Below are positions 1-10,937 of a stretch of DNA of 64,000 nt, one piece after another (the first letter of the stretch is position 1; each line of letters opens with the position of its first letter). The DNA is from Vitellaria paradoxa (lineage: Eukaryota; Streptophyta; Magnoliopsida; Ericales; Sapotaceae). Position numbers and translations under genes: made by a program. The stretch lies in the NCBI GenBank assembly GCA_019916065.1, contig CM034241.1, positions 21,219,541 through 21,283,540 on the forward strand, written 5' to 3'. The notes below the pieces were generated by a model. It did not search any database. It saw nothing but the letters and a program-made list of their open reading frames with translations, and was not told the origin of the DNA.

Positions 1-502
1 GATAATGCCAATGACAAAACTTCTGGATAGTTTATCAACCTTTTCCTCTTTATTTGTCATAATTTTTCTTAAAAGCTTTCCTAACAGAAACTTTCTCTCG
101 GTAGGCTCTTTACATTTAGAATCCTCTAATGTTATTCCTTTATCTGTAGACGATTCCAAACCCTCAAAAGGTTTATCACAAGGTAAGCCTATAATAGAAT
201 TATTAGGGCCTTCATAGTTAACTTACTGAACATCATTCACATGCTCATTTTCTAGGACATTGAACTCAAGAGAACTATAAGCTTTGTCATCCTTATTTCC
301 TCCCACAGGGAAATCTTTAAATGAAGCTTTAATATCATGACTTTTAGACTTATTTGAATCATCAGATTTGTTATAACGAGATCTTTTGTAGTCCTTGTAA
401 CTTGAGGAATCTTCTTTATCACTTAGCAAACTTTCTATGTGAATTAGAACTTTAGTCTTCTTTCATCACAATAATTCCAACCAAATTACAACTAATTTCT
501 CA
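1..502 (-). pseudogene. C-terminal part of a PMD-like pseudogene, running off the left edge
   Basis: Read on the minus strand, the frame is open from about 502 to 1 apart from one TAA at 223-225. It is rich in Ser, Lys and Asp (for example SSSYKDYKRSRYNK), followed by a segment with KFLLGKLLRKIMTNK. Such a charged, low-complexity tail commonly follows the plant mobile domain. The Tekay element at 508-7487, with its TSD, separates it from the PMD segment at 7493-9033 on the same strand. I infer these are parts of one coding region. No Met start is expected here because the 5' end lies at higher coordinates. The function of this tail is unknown, and the end of the gene is outside the window. 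Confidence 0.55.
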
Positions 503-507
503 ATAGA

Positions 508-618
508 TGTAATAACCTAGAATTTTAAAAATATGTATATATATACTTTTATTTTATTCAAATTTTATTATTTAAATTTTCTTTTATTTGTTTTATGTGT
601 GATATGTTTATTTAATCA
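508..618 (+). repeat. Remnant of the Tekay 5' LTR
   Basis: These ~111 bases align almost base for base with the first part of the 3' LTR (4665-4775), including ATTTTAAAAATATGTATATA and GTGTGATATGTTTATTTAAT. The match stops where reverse transcriptase coding sequence begins. That marks the left breakpoint of an internal deletion that removed the rest of the LTR and the 5' half of the element. Confidence 0.8.
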
Positions 619-1989
619 GATATTTAGTAAATATTTGGATCAGTTTGTGGTTGTCTTCATTGATGACATATTAGTCTACTCACAATCAGAAGAAGAGCAT
701 GAGAGACATTTATGAATTGTGCTTCAAATCTTGAAGGATAATTAGCTGTATGCCAAGCTCAGTAAGTGTGAATTCTGGCTTCGAGAGGTGAAATTTCTCG
801 GACATGTGGTATCTGCTGAGGCTGTTGCAGTAGACTCTTCAAAGATTAACGCAGTTATAGACTGGCCAAGGCTGACAACTGTGTTCGAAATCCATAGCTT
901 CCTTGGGTTGGCAGGGTACTATCGGAGGTTTGTGTTAGATTTTTCATGACTAGCTGGGCCGATGACGAGATTGACTCGGAAGGGGGTCAAATTTGTGTGG
1001 GATGAAGCTTGTGAGCATTCATTCCAAGAATTAAAGAAAAGATTGACTTCTGGTCCAGTGCTTGTAATTCCAGAAAGGGGTTTGGGGTATGCAGTTTATT
1101 GTGACGCTTCCAAAGAAGGTTTAGGCTATGTCTTAATGCAAGAAGGGAAGGAAGTAGCTTACAGGTCTCGACAACTAAAGACTCATGAGAAGAATTACCC
1201 GGTGCACAATCTTAAGTTGGCAGCAGTTATCTTTACACTCAAGAGCTGGAGGCACTATCTCTATGGGGAGAAATTTGAAGTTTTCTCTGACCACAAGAGT
1301 TTGAAGTACATATTTACTCAGAAGGATCTGAATCTGAGGCAAAGGAGATGGGTCGAGTACATGAAAAACTTCAACTTTGAACTACATTACCATCCGGGTA
1401 AGGCCAACATGGTTGCTGATGCCTTGAGTCGGAAGACCCACGCTACCTTGGCTAGTGTGGTAGTACGGGAGTGGAAGATGATGGATAGTTTGAGTGAGTT
1501 TAAGCTTGACTATCAGGAGGTGGAGAACCAAGCAGTGTTATGTTCTACGGTGATTCAGCCTACCTTACTAAGTAGAGTTGTGGAGGCCCAAGGTACTGAT
1601 ATTGAGGCTAATTAGTATCGACTACGGATGAGTAGTGATGAGGTCATACCTAGTTGGACGACAGGGTCAAATGGAGGATTGAGATTTCAGGGAAGGCTGT
1701 TTGTGCCAATCTCAGTTCGAGATGCAGTATTAAGGGAGTTTCACCACTCCAAGTTTGTAGTACATCCTGGAGGGACAAAGATGTACCGGGATCTCCGCCG
1801 ACAATTTTTTTGGCCTAGGATAAAAAGAGATGTAGCTAAGTTTGTGAGCAAGTGTTTGACTTGTCAGCAAGTGAAAGCAGAGCATTAAAGGCCAGCAGGA
1901 TTGCTTCAGCCATTGCCAATTTTGGAATGGAAGTGGGAAAATATCACAATGAACTTCGTTACTAATTTGCCTAAGTCTCCCAAGAAGCA

Positions 1990-3597
1990 TGCTAGCCCAA
2001 GGTTTATAAAGTTGGTTTTATAATTGATTTTGATGATAACAAATATTGAACTAAATTTTCACAATTAATTTTCAAAGACATTGTAAAAAATGTTATAATT
2101 CATTTGATAGATTCAAGATAATAGAGTTGGAAGAGATTGATATTATTTTTTAGATATTTTCACATTATTTGGATGAAGGTATAAAGGAATTTCAAAGTTA
2201 GGAGTAATAGAAATCAAAGTAAGATAAAGATTTGAACTAGAGGTTAACTTGGGTAAACAGAGAAATCAGACACATGTCAGTATATAGATGATATCTTAAG
2301 ATCCAACTAAGATCCAACGGTCCAATTATCATGAAATTTTAACATAGTAAACTAGACTTCTATATTTACAACTTTACTGAACGGAAATTTTTGTGGATCT
2401 GATGTTTAGATATCAAAACATGAGTTGGAATATTAGTCATTACAGAAACATTTTTAATTCTGGATTCTGGAGCTAGTCTTAGTTTTTGAGACATAACTTA
2501 TACTCTACAGCTTTAACAATTCTGATTTTTGGTGTGTGAAAAGGAGACTCAAAAAGATACAACTTTTGTAGTTTAAGTTTCTTCTAATTCTAAAAGTATC
2601 ATGGTGAAACAGAAGCTTAAACTGGAAACACAGATTCAGAATGTCAGAAAAAGCTATCAGAAGCTGGTCTCGGTTCAGAAGCCATATCTGACTATCTAAC
2701 CGTTGGATGAAGCTCAAAATTTGACATGTGATAGCTGACTTATATATCTACAAAGTCTTTACTCTGAGGCAATGTAATATTTTAACGTTATTAGCATGAA
2801 AAACGGTCACAAATATATCTCAGAAAATCTGAATCTGAAAGACAGCATTGGAAGCAAGGAAATTCAATTTCTTTCAAGGGCAAAAGTGTCTTTTCACTTA
2901 TTAACGGCAATTTGGAGATTTTCATCTATAAATAGAGCCTCAAACTCAGATTCAAGGGAATGAATAAGGCAAGAAAGAAGTGCTTACAAAGAGATACAAG
3001 AAATTTCATAACTTTGCAAACATAAAGTGATTTCTTCCTACACTTGTGCTTCATCTTTCATATTCAACTTGTGAGAGTTTCTTTTTGATTTGATTGAGTT
3101 TCAAACTCATCATTGTTGCTGTAAGAAAGGGAAATTTAAAGCCCTTTTAATTTGTGAGAGTTGGGTGAGCTCTTGTTGCTTTTGGTTCAAGTGTTAGAAC
3201 CGAAACAAGATACTTTCTTTGAGAGAGACTTATGTGAGTGATTTGGGGATAAAATCACTTGGGAAAGGTTTCTAGCACCTTGGGAAGCTAGTGTGTAATA
3301 AGCTCTTTAAAGAATAGTGGAGAAATCTCAAAGAAGGCCTTGGGGAGTGGATGTAGGCAACATTGAAGCTGAACCACTATAAATTGATTGTGTTTGCTTC
3401 TTCTCCCTTCTCTTTATATTTATTGCAAACACTAGCACTCACTCTTCATCCACAAATATTGAATAATTTTTTTGGTGCATTTTATATTTGATTATCCTTT
3501 TCATCTTGACATATTTGTTTTAGGGTTGAAATTTTTATTTACAAATTTTTTAAGCAACCCTATTCACCCCCCTCTAGTGTTGTTATTTGGGATAACA
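1990..3597 (+). mobile_element. Solo LTR, SIRE/Copia-like, nested in Tekay integrase
   Basis: It splits the integrase core codons exactly. It starts TGCTAGCCCAA and ends TTGGGATAACA, short imperfect inverted termini with 9 of 11 matching. It is flanked by a perfect TSD, AAGCA, at 1985-1989 and 3598-3602. The 1608-bp body contains TTTTGATGATAACAAA near its start, a TATA box at 2927 and CTATTCACCCCCCTCTAG near its end. That combination is familiar from SIRE/Maximus-type Copia LTRs, so the class is inferred from knowledge. No internal coding region is present, so it is a solo LTR left by LTR-LTR recombination. Confidence 0.8.
2927..2934 (+). promoter_or_regulatory. TATA box of the nested solo LTR
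   Basis: TATAAATA lies about 940 bases into the LTR, followed by AGAGCCTCAAACTCAGATTC. This is a typical U3/R layout for a plant LTR promoter. Confidence 0.6.
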
Positions 3598-4651
3598 AAG
3601 CATGATACGATTTGGGTGGTGGTGGATAGATTAACAAAGTCAGCGCACTTCGTACCAATTCGTTTGACTGACTTAATGGATAGTTTGGCTCAGTTGTACA
3701 TTAAGGAGATTGAAAGGCTACATGGGGCTCCGGTGTCAATCGTATCAGATAGGGATCCTAGATTTGCATCTCGTTTCTGGCAAAATCTTCAACAAGCCAT
3801 GGGTACAGAGTTGATGTTCAGTACCGCCTATCATCCTCAAACAGATGGGTAGTCTAAACGCACCATTCAAATCTTGGAGGATATGCTTCGGGCATGCGTA
3901 CTGGATTTTCAGGGTAGTTGGGAGGCGCACCTTCCATTGGTAGAGTTTGCATACAATAACAGCTATCAGTCCAGTATTGAGATGGCACCTTACGAGGCAT
4001 TGTATGGTAGGCCATGCAGATCCCCTATCTGCTGGGCAAAGGTTGGGGAGAGAGCTTTGTTGGGACCTGAGATAGTTTGGGAGATAACAGAGAAAATCAA
4101 AATTATCAGGCAAAGGCTTGAGATGGCGCGCAGTCGCCAGAAGAGCTATGTTGACCAAAGGCGAAGGCCATTGGAGTTTGAGGTGGGAGACCATGTGTTT
4201 CTAAATGTCTCACCACGTAAGGGGCAGCTCCGATTTGGCCGTAAGGGCAAGTTGTCACTGAGGTTCATTGGGCCATTCGAGGTGTTGGCTCGGGTTGGCG
4301 AAGTGGCTTATCGTTTGGCTTTGCCACTGAAGTTGTTAGGGGTGCATGTTGTGTTTCATGTGTCCATGTTGAGGAAGTACATCCCTAACCCGTCACATGT
4401 TTTGGATTGGGGAGAGCTTGACGTAGATTCCAATATTTCCTACGAGATAAAGCCTATGAAAATTGTGGATTCTCGTGAGCAGGTTCTTCGAGGAAAGACA
4501 ATACCATTGGTTCGGTACTATGGAAGCATCATGGGATAAAGGAGTCGACTTCGGAACGTGAGCAAGATATGAGACATTATTTTCCCGAGTTGTTTGCTTG
4601 ATTTTTTGATGTATTATTTTATTATTTAATTTTCAAGGACGAAAATTTTAT

Positions 4652-4664
4652 AAGAAGGGGAGGA
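4652..4664 (+). other. Tekay polypurine tract
   Basis: AAGAAGGGGAGGA lies directly before the TG that opens the 3' LTR at 4665. It is the expected plus-strand priming site. Confidence 0.8.
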
Positions 4665-5379
4665 TGTAAGAACCCAGAATTTTAAAAATATGTATATATA
4701 TATTTTTTATTTTATTCAAATTTTATTATTTAAATTTTCTTTTATTTATTTTATGTGTGATATGTTTATTTAATCGATTGTATGTGTGTGAGAGAGTGGG
4801 AGGAAGAGTTATGACAAGAAATTATTGTCATAAGAGAGGCCAAACGGTTACAACTAAGAATTTGTGGTTTAAAGGTGTATTGATGGGTAAGTTATGGTGG
4901 TACATGTAACGGAAGGGAAAGATGAAACTTTTTTTTTTTTACATAAACTACTCTTCTTCATCTCCCATCATTTTCTTCACATACAAAACTTGCACCAAAG
5001 AGTTTTGTCCTTCCTGCTGTTCTTCTACTTTGGTTTCAAAAGTTCCAACAAGAGGAGGTTGGTACAATCATACCTATTAAGAGAGATTGGTGTAAGACGA
5101 ACAAAGTCTCGAGTTAAGTTCGAAAGAAGGGATCGCTGAAATCACTCTAGAGGGCCTACTTGAGTTGGTGTTTTATTTGGAGTTTTTTTTATATACTTTG
5201 TCGACGTATATAATTCGAGGTAGGTGGGATTGTGTTTGTTTGATATATTTCTTTTATCATGTCAAGTATATATATATATGTATGTGTGTGCAAGAGATGA
5301 AAAACTTGTTCTATAAATTGATTCTTGATTATGTGAAATTCTGGAATTTTCACACTGAAATTGGTACACTATTTTCCCA

Positions 5380-6080
5380 TAAAAATCATACTTAGAGATC
5401 GATTTAATTCTTGAAAATTTTATATGTTAAATTAGACATGTAGACGAGTTTCCTGTAAAATTTCATAATTTTTGGATTTTAAGTGAATTTATTAAAAATA
5501 GTCAAACTTGACTGATTGGTTGGGATTTCTGTACTAGGATCAGCACACTGTTTTTATATGAAATTTATACTTAGAGGTCGAATTAATTTTCAATATTTTT
5601 ATATATGGGAGTACATATCCAAACTAATATCCAAAAAAAATTTCATATTTTTTTGAGTTAAAATGGATTTTACAAAAATCATGAAATTTGACTATTTGTT
5701 TTAAATTACTATGCTGATAGGAGTTTGATTTTCGGTATAAAAATGATACCTGGAGATCTAATTTGTTTCTAAGAATTTTGTATATGAAACTAAACATGTT
5801 AAATATTCTACAGTAAAATTTTTATAATTTTTTGACTAATAATTTATTTTATAAATATATTGAAACTTGGCTGCTTGGTTTACATTGCTGTATTGACAGC
5901 AGTCAGATATTTGGTATAAAAGGTATAAATAAAAGTTGAAATAATTTTTAAAATTTTTATATGTTAAGCTAAATATATGAATGAGTTTTTTGTGAAAATT
6001 TCAAAATTTTTGGATTTAAAATGGATTTTATAAAAATCGGGGAAGTAAGCTGTTCTGTATGGTTCTAGCAGAAATACCCA
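5380..6080 (+). repeat. Degenerate ~180-bp tandem repeat inside the Tekay LTR
   Basis: Four diverged units are recognisable by the recurring block ACTTAGAGATCGA (about 5390), ACTTAGAGGTCGA (about 5568), ACCTGGAGATCTAA (about 5748) and a fourth form near 5925. Each is followed by an AT-rich ATTTTTATATG and a TTTTTGGATTTTAA or similar block. Spacing is about 178-182 bases. Confidence 0.6.
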
Positions 6081-6695
6081 TTTAGTATTCTTAAAATCTG
6101 TATTATATGGCTTTATGAATAAATTTTAAATCTTATTTTTATGAAACTGGACTTAATTATAAGTATTTTAGGCTTTTGAATTAGTATAAAATATTTTATT
6201 TTCTATTTTTCATGAATTATCAAAATTTATGTCTTGTATCCTTCTTTGTCATGGCATGCTTGATATAAAATTTTGTTTATCAAGCTAGCTGCATATATAT
6301 TCCTGAATATGGTTGCATGATATTTATTTGATAAATCTTGTATGAGAATATTTTTATGGAAGAGCAACATAAAACTTAGGCCCGAAACACATTCACACTT
6401 TATAAAACTTATAAAGTAAAGGGAAGAACACAAACAAAAATCAAATTAGGGAGAACTTTTGTGTATCTTGTGTTGTTAATTAAAGGAATTACTTGAGATT
6501 TGATTTTTGGGTTATTGGGGTCATTAAGGGTACTAGAAAGAGTGAGTTCTAGAGCCCAACGGTTGAAAGCCCCAAAACCTGCGCAGGTGGTTAGCATAAC
6601 CAGTAGGCTAGAAACCTACGAAATTTATATACGGCTTATTCTAGCGTATATTTTCGTACCGGGACTGCGAGACCGGTTTTCCTACTAAGGCAAAT

Positions 6696-6860
6696 GAGTA
6701 CATTTGGGACTGCGGGACCAATCGTACCTCATGATTGAGGTTTGGGGATGTGATGAGTACATTTGGGACTGCGGCACCAATTGTACCTCATGACTGAGAT
6801 CTGGGGATGTGATGAGTATATCTAGGACTACGGGACTAGTTGTACCCCACGGCTTAGGCC
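6696..6860 (+). repeat. 59-bp tandem repeat inside the Tekay LTR
   Basis: GAGTACATTTGGGACTGCGG begins at 6696 and 6755, with a diverged third unit at 6814 (GAGTATATCTAGGACTACGG). Each is followed by ACCAAT(C/T)GTACCTCATGA and GGGGATGTGAT. Confidence 0.7.
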
Positions 6861-7492
6861 TAGGAATTTATTTTGGGTTTAGTTCTGAGGTCACAGACTA
6901 AACTTGTAGAGTACCTGACCCATAATATGATATTGATGTGTGGTGATGTGATGATGTGAAATGATTTATTTCTAGCATGAGACTGCAGGATCATGGCTAA
7001 GTAACTTTATAATTTGAATGTAATATTGAATATGGATATTTTGAAAATTAGAAGATTTTAAATTTTATTTTTATTAATTAGTGTTAATAGTTTTGCATGG
7101 TTAAGAAATTATATTTTATAAACACTTTCTGAGCACATGTGGAATTTAGTGCTCACCACCTACTATAGTTGGTAATGCAGGGGTTGATGCTCATGATGGA
7201 CCAGTGGGTTAGCTAGCCATCTTGGGTTTTTATAACTGGATGATTTGTTTTATTTTGTGTTCCAACGTTTAAATTTTAATGTAATGGAGTTTTGATTTGG
7301 GCCCATATTTGTGGCATGGTTTTGTAGCCCATTTTTAGGGCATTTTAAAGGTATTTTGGATATTCAAGAAATTGAATAATGCTTACTTTAATTAGTTTTT
7401 GCTCTGATATGGTATATTTTTCATGGTTTGACATTTATTTTTAGGTTTCATTCCCACCTCCTCGGTCGTGGATTTCGAGGTGTGACAATAGA

Positions 7493-9033
7493 TGCACCAA
7501 ACCCTTAAGCAATTGAATCATCATCAGAAAATCTCACTCCCCTTACACATGCTGAAACTTCTTTAATTTTATCAATGATACAAATTGGTTTTGTTTTGTG
7601 TGCAAGCCTTTTGTTTAGGGTCCCATGAACTCTATAAAGAGATGGCTCTAAATAAGGAATAGAGCTTCTCACCTACCAAGAACAATACCACCAAGAGAAA
7701 GATCCTATATAAGCCATACAAGGAATGTGAAAAAGGGCATGAGTATTTTGACGGTACAAAATAGCTACAATGAAGACTTCTTTAGGCAATGGGGAAAATT
7801 TAAAACATTTGCCAGAATACATTGGTCAAACCTATATTGATGCCCAAATCTATTCGGGCAATAAGGTTCAATCCATGTTTTACATCCATTTCAAATCAGA
7901 AGATCAACAGACCAAATGCTCATTAGAAATTCAAACTGGTCTTTAGAAATATTCCCATCATGCATAAGCTGAAAAGTTCAAATTGTTTAAAGGTATTTGG
8001 GTAATACCATACATGTTGCTTAGCCCTAAAAACCACCCTTGATTCAAAAATATTCTTCATTAACTTTAGAATATCTAGCTAGTAGTGGGTCACTTTCATG
8101 AGTAACACTAACTGGTCTACAAAGATACAAATCTGGAAAATGTTATCCTCACCATCAAATTAAAAATGGATCAGGAAAGCAATATTCGCTGAACCAAGTC
8201 TTTTAGGGCATCTAGAAATTTCACCAAGCTTGTGGTATATGAAGCCCAAAGCTGCTCGCGTAAGAGAAACTCTAGTTATGCCATCAAAGATGCCACAACA
8301 AAGGTTTTAGGTCTTAATGTATAACCTTTGTAAAGAAATACAAACCTAAAAAGAATAATCAATAAATAAATTAATACGCAAATAGATAATTTAAAGGTAT
8401 AACCAATTAATAAATAAATAAATCGTATACCTACTTAGCCAAAGAGCCAAAAAAAAAAACCAAAATTCCTATTTTGAACATTTGGAATGGCAAGTCTAAA
8501 ACCTTCAAAATTATACTTAGAGTAACTAATGGTTGAATGTTACCATATTCCTTATATATTGCATTTCCCCGATAAAAGCAATCTACCGACTGTGAACACG
8601 TTAGAGTTGGGACTTCAAGATGAATGCACAATCTCATGTGAAGCAATAATAACTCAAAAATAATCGATTGTTTGGCTTCATTCCTATTTCCATTTACCTT
8701 TAACAATTGCTGATTGGTGGGTAGAAATTATTTATAAGAAGTTCCAAAAATGGGTAGACCTCCAATCATCTTCAAATCATAGAGTGATATGCACATCTTA
8801 CCTCTAGCATGGTGTAAAGTATTGGTCAATGAACTCCAATGTTCAATAAAAGCTCTCATAACATTGGGACAGAAATAATAAGGATATCGGGATACAGCTG
8901 TAGCTCGATAAATTCCAACTTGATTCAAAATACCACTGTAATCTTCCAAAATTATTTCAACCCATTCTATGATAAAGAATTGAAAATTTGTATAGCCTAG
9001 GAATTGAAATTAACATCCCAAGTTTGTTGTATC
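7493..9033 (-). pseudogene. Plant mobile domain (PMD) pseudogene, central part
   Basis: The minus-strand frame from about 9010 to 8431 reads IIEWVEIILEDYSGILNQVG, then FIEHWSSLTNTLHHARGKM and LKMIGGLPIFGTSYK. After one TAA it continues with FLPTNQQLLKVN and a region ending near CFYRGNAIYKEYGN. The EWVE, the WSS-TNT-hGEM-like run, the GLP(I/L)-G-SY and the FxPxNxxLL order are hallmarks of the PMD family (PF10536) known from plant and retroelement-linked proteins. Below 8431, matching fragments continue in other frames (for example LGFIYHKLGEISRC near 8240 and a region with YRFDQCI near 7840), with stops. It is therefore decayed. PMD proteins of the MAIL1/MAIN type act in nuclear gene silencing; no function can be claimed for this copy. 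Confidence 0.7.
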
Positions 9034-9536
9034 TGACTGCTATTAGAAAGTGCGTCTAAATTAACCCCCAAGTGCAAGGGTGTGCAGTGTAGTTTTAACT
9101 CGGTGAGTCCGAGGTCAAATTCATAGGGAGCCTACGTTATTTAGTTTCTAGGTTAAAATGGAAATCCTAAATTTGAATGTAAACTAAGTTTGAAAATTAA
9201 TTAAAACTAATTCCTAGGGTTTTGCAAGTTCAAAACGTAAACTAAAACAAATTAACAACCTATTACCAAAATTCCAGCAATTTAAAATTTTGATTTTTGA
9301 TTTCAATGAATTAAATATTAGCTAAAAGGATTTTTTTCTAATTTAAATGCGCTTCAAAATAATCTAATATAAAAACTGCAATGTAATTACTTCAATTAAA
9401 TCAACCAAAGGCAATTCAATTAATAAGAAATAAATTTAAGAAGTCCTTGATCCAACTATCAATTCCGGGTAGTTTATGTCTTCACTATGGGATGAGTTGT
9501 AATACTTGTGTTAAAACCTAAATAGGGTTTGTTTGA

Positions 9537-9885
9537 AAATTATTGAGAAATTTTTAATCAAAAACTTTTACCAGTGATTACAGAGAATATAGTCAAAAAC
9601 TTCTGTTTTCAAAGGGTTCTCAAACAATCCTGTTTGAATTCAGATTCAAATCCAATTTTTCTAGTTTATCCAAAATTATTAAGAAAATTTTAATCGAAAA
9701 CCTTTACCAGTGATTACAGAGAATATAGTCAAAGATTTTTGTTTTCGAATGTTTCTGAAATAAACCAATTTAAATTAGGATTCAAAATCTGAATTTTCAG
9801 TTCTTCAAAATTATTAAGAAAATTTTAATCGAAAACCCTTACCAGTGATTACAGAGAATATAGTCAAAGATTTTCGTTTTCGAAT
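9537..9885. repeat. ~135-bp tandem repeat with a conserved 24-nt core
   Basis: ACCAGTGATTACAGAGAATA recurs at 9570, 9706 and 9841, with neighbouring sequence less conserved. Inverted versions (CTCTATAATCA(C/T)TGGTAAA) occur twice in the S1 copy at 55570-57453, near 56675 and 56807. Confidence 0.65.
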
Positions 9886-9927
9886 ATTTTTTAAAGAACT
9901 GAATTAGGTTTTAAAAAGTGTAAATCC

Positions 9928-10030
9928 CTACGCATGAGCTTTCGCAAACCATGCGAAGGGTCTACGCAAACGTCTCAAAGTTGTAGACTCCTACGCATGA
10001 GCTTTCGCAAACTCTGCGAAGGGTCTACGT
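9928..10030. repeat. Duplicated block with inverted GCGAA elements
   Basis: CTACGCATGAGCTTTCGCAA occurs twice, at about 9929 and 9991, each followed by a TGCGAAGGGTCTACG block. TTCGCA and TGCGAA inside each copy can pair, giving two short hairpins. Confidence 0.5.
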
Positions 10031-10459
10031 ACATCCCATAGATCAGAGTAAACTACCCTTCCTTGATTCGTTGAATCAAAAACTAGGGTTTCTACGCTAG
10101 CATGCTTGTAAACAAAATTAAAACATTCATCGAAGACATATTTAACGGATCTAACGAATAAGATGAAGAAACAAGATTATTAAAATGAAGAACGAAAGTA
10201 AACGTACTTTGAAATCAACTCTGAAACGAAGTATTGAACGACTACAGCTGTAATGAAAACTACGAAAGCTTCGTAAATCCGTAAAAATATTATACGAACC
10301 ATAAGAATCTCTCAAAGCTACTCTATTTCAAAGAAAAACTAACCTAAAACTACAGAGAAAAGCGTAAGTGAAAAGTCTTCTTTTCTGCCGTCAAAGCTAC
10401 ATATTTATAGTGGAGATGAAAAACCCTAAAAATAAAGTTCATCCACGCAAATAAACCTT

Positions 10460-10498
10460 CTGTGGTCCGGACCATCCGTGGGGGGGTCCGGACCACAG
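10460..10498. repeat. Perfect 14-bp GC-rich hairpin in S1 copy 1
   Basis: CTGTGGTCCGGACC (10460-10473) and its exact reverse complement (10485-10498) flank an 11-base loop. It lies beside the promoter side of the solo LTR. The corresponding places in the other two S1 copies carry different GC-rich palindromes (15790-15829 and about 56018-56107). Confidence 0.75.
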
Positions 10499-10937
10499 TG
10501 TACTCCCTCGTCAATTTGTGTCTTGCTTCTGACAGCTTGCTGTCTTCAACTTCCAATGCGATTTTGACCTTGAAGATGATGGATTCAGGCTTTGGCTAAA
10601 ACATGAAAGTTGTAGCCCTTTGAGTCTTCTTTCCAACCCAAAAAGAATCAAGTCAATCGGAGTTGTGAGTGAATAGATATGGCCAAAACACTGACAGGGT
10701 GTCAAGCTGAAACTTTAGTTGCACACCACTTCAACCATCTTGAACTTTAGACCATTGTTTCTCCTTGGCAGCCACTTTAATCTCTGCTAATCTCAATTCT
10801 TTTGCCCTTTTTCCTGTAATTAAGAAAATAAATACTATAAATAATAAAATAATGATAAAACTTCAAAATAAACTACTTAAATGCATTAATAGCTATGCAA
10901 AAGTGGAGTTTGTAATAGCACTTTTTAAGTGCAATCA

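Larger units (their letters stand above)
619..4604 (+). pseudogene. Broken Tekay pol: RT C-terminus, RNase H, integrase
   Basis: The order is: RT tail with the catalytic [10 protein letters not shown] at about 656-685; RNase H with [10 protein letters not shown] at about 962-1450 and a [15 protein letters not shown] end; integrase zinc-binding region at about 1735-1888 (HHSKFVVHPGG...CLTCQQ); integrase core split by the solo LTR at 1990-3597, resuming with [13 protein letters not shown]; and an integrase C-terminus to about 4539. In-frame stops lie near 715, 743, 947, 1613 and 3850. The reading frame is lost near 4530, before the expected chromodomain end. The pol would have cut, copied and integrated the element, but this copy is dead. 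Frame and order match Ty3/gypsy pol (PR-RT-RH-INT), with the protease and front of RT deleted. Confidence 0.85.
508..7487 (+). mobile_element. Tekay-type Ty3/gypsy LTR retrotransposon, internally deleted
   Basis: The element starts with TG at 508 and ends with TGTGACA at 7487. It is flanked by a perfect 5-bp TSD, ATAGA, at 503-507 and 7488-7492. The first ~111 bases match the start of the 3' LTR at 4665. The sequence then passes abruptly into the C-terminal half of reverse transcriptase, so most of the 5' LTR, the leader, gag, protease and the RT N-terminus are missing. RNase H, integrase and the end of pol follow, then a polypurine tract and a full 3' LTR. The pol wording and the LTR start (TGTAAGAACC) suit the chromovirus Tekay/Del lineage; that assignment is from family knowledge. 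It disrupts the PMD-like pseudogene and is itself interrupted by a solo LTR at 1990-3597. Confidence 0.85.
4665..7487 (+). repeat. Tekay 3' LTR (2823 bp)
   Basis: It starts TGTAAGAACCCAGAA directly after the polypurine tract and ends CGAGGTGTGACA directly before the TSD copy ATAGA. It is long for an LTR because it contains internal tandem repeats (about 5380-6080 and 6696-6860). The short reading frames inside it have no recognisable product. Confidence 0.85.
9034..10937 (-). mobile_element. Solo LTR, family S1 copy 1 (Athila/Tat-like)
   Basis: It is bounded by a perfect TSD, GTATC, at 9029-9033 and 10938-10942. On the minus strand it begins TGATTGCACTT and ends with the block found in many plant Ty3/gypsy LTRs: GACCTCGGACTCACCGAG, then CCTTGCACTTGGGG, then TCTAATAGCAGTCA. 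It is 1904 bp long and has relatives at 14604-16500 and 55570-57453. No internal region is present. The class is inferred from the conserved 3' end of the LTR. It interrupts the PMD-like pseudogene between its N-terminal and central parts. Confidence 0.85.

Noticed and set aside
1985..3604. Insertion with a 7-bp TSD AAGCATG, which would suggest a DNA transposon or LINE
   Set aside because: With TG and CA ends the TSD is AAGCA (5 bp), the short inverted termini match, and the body has LTR signals.
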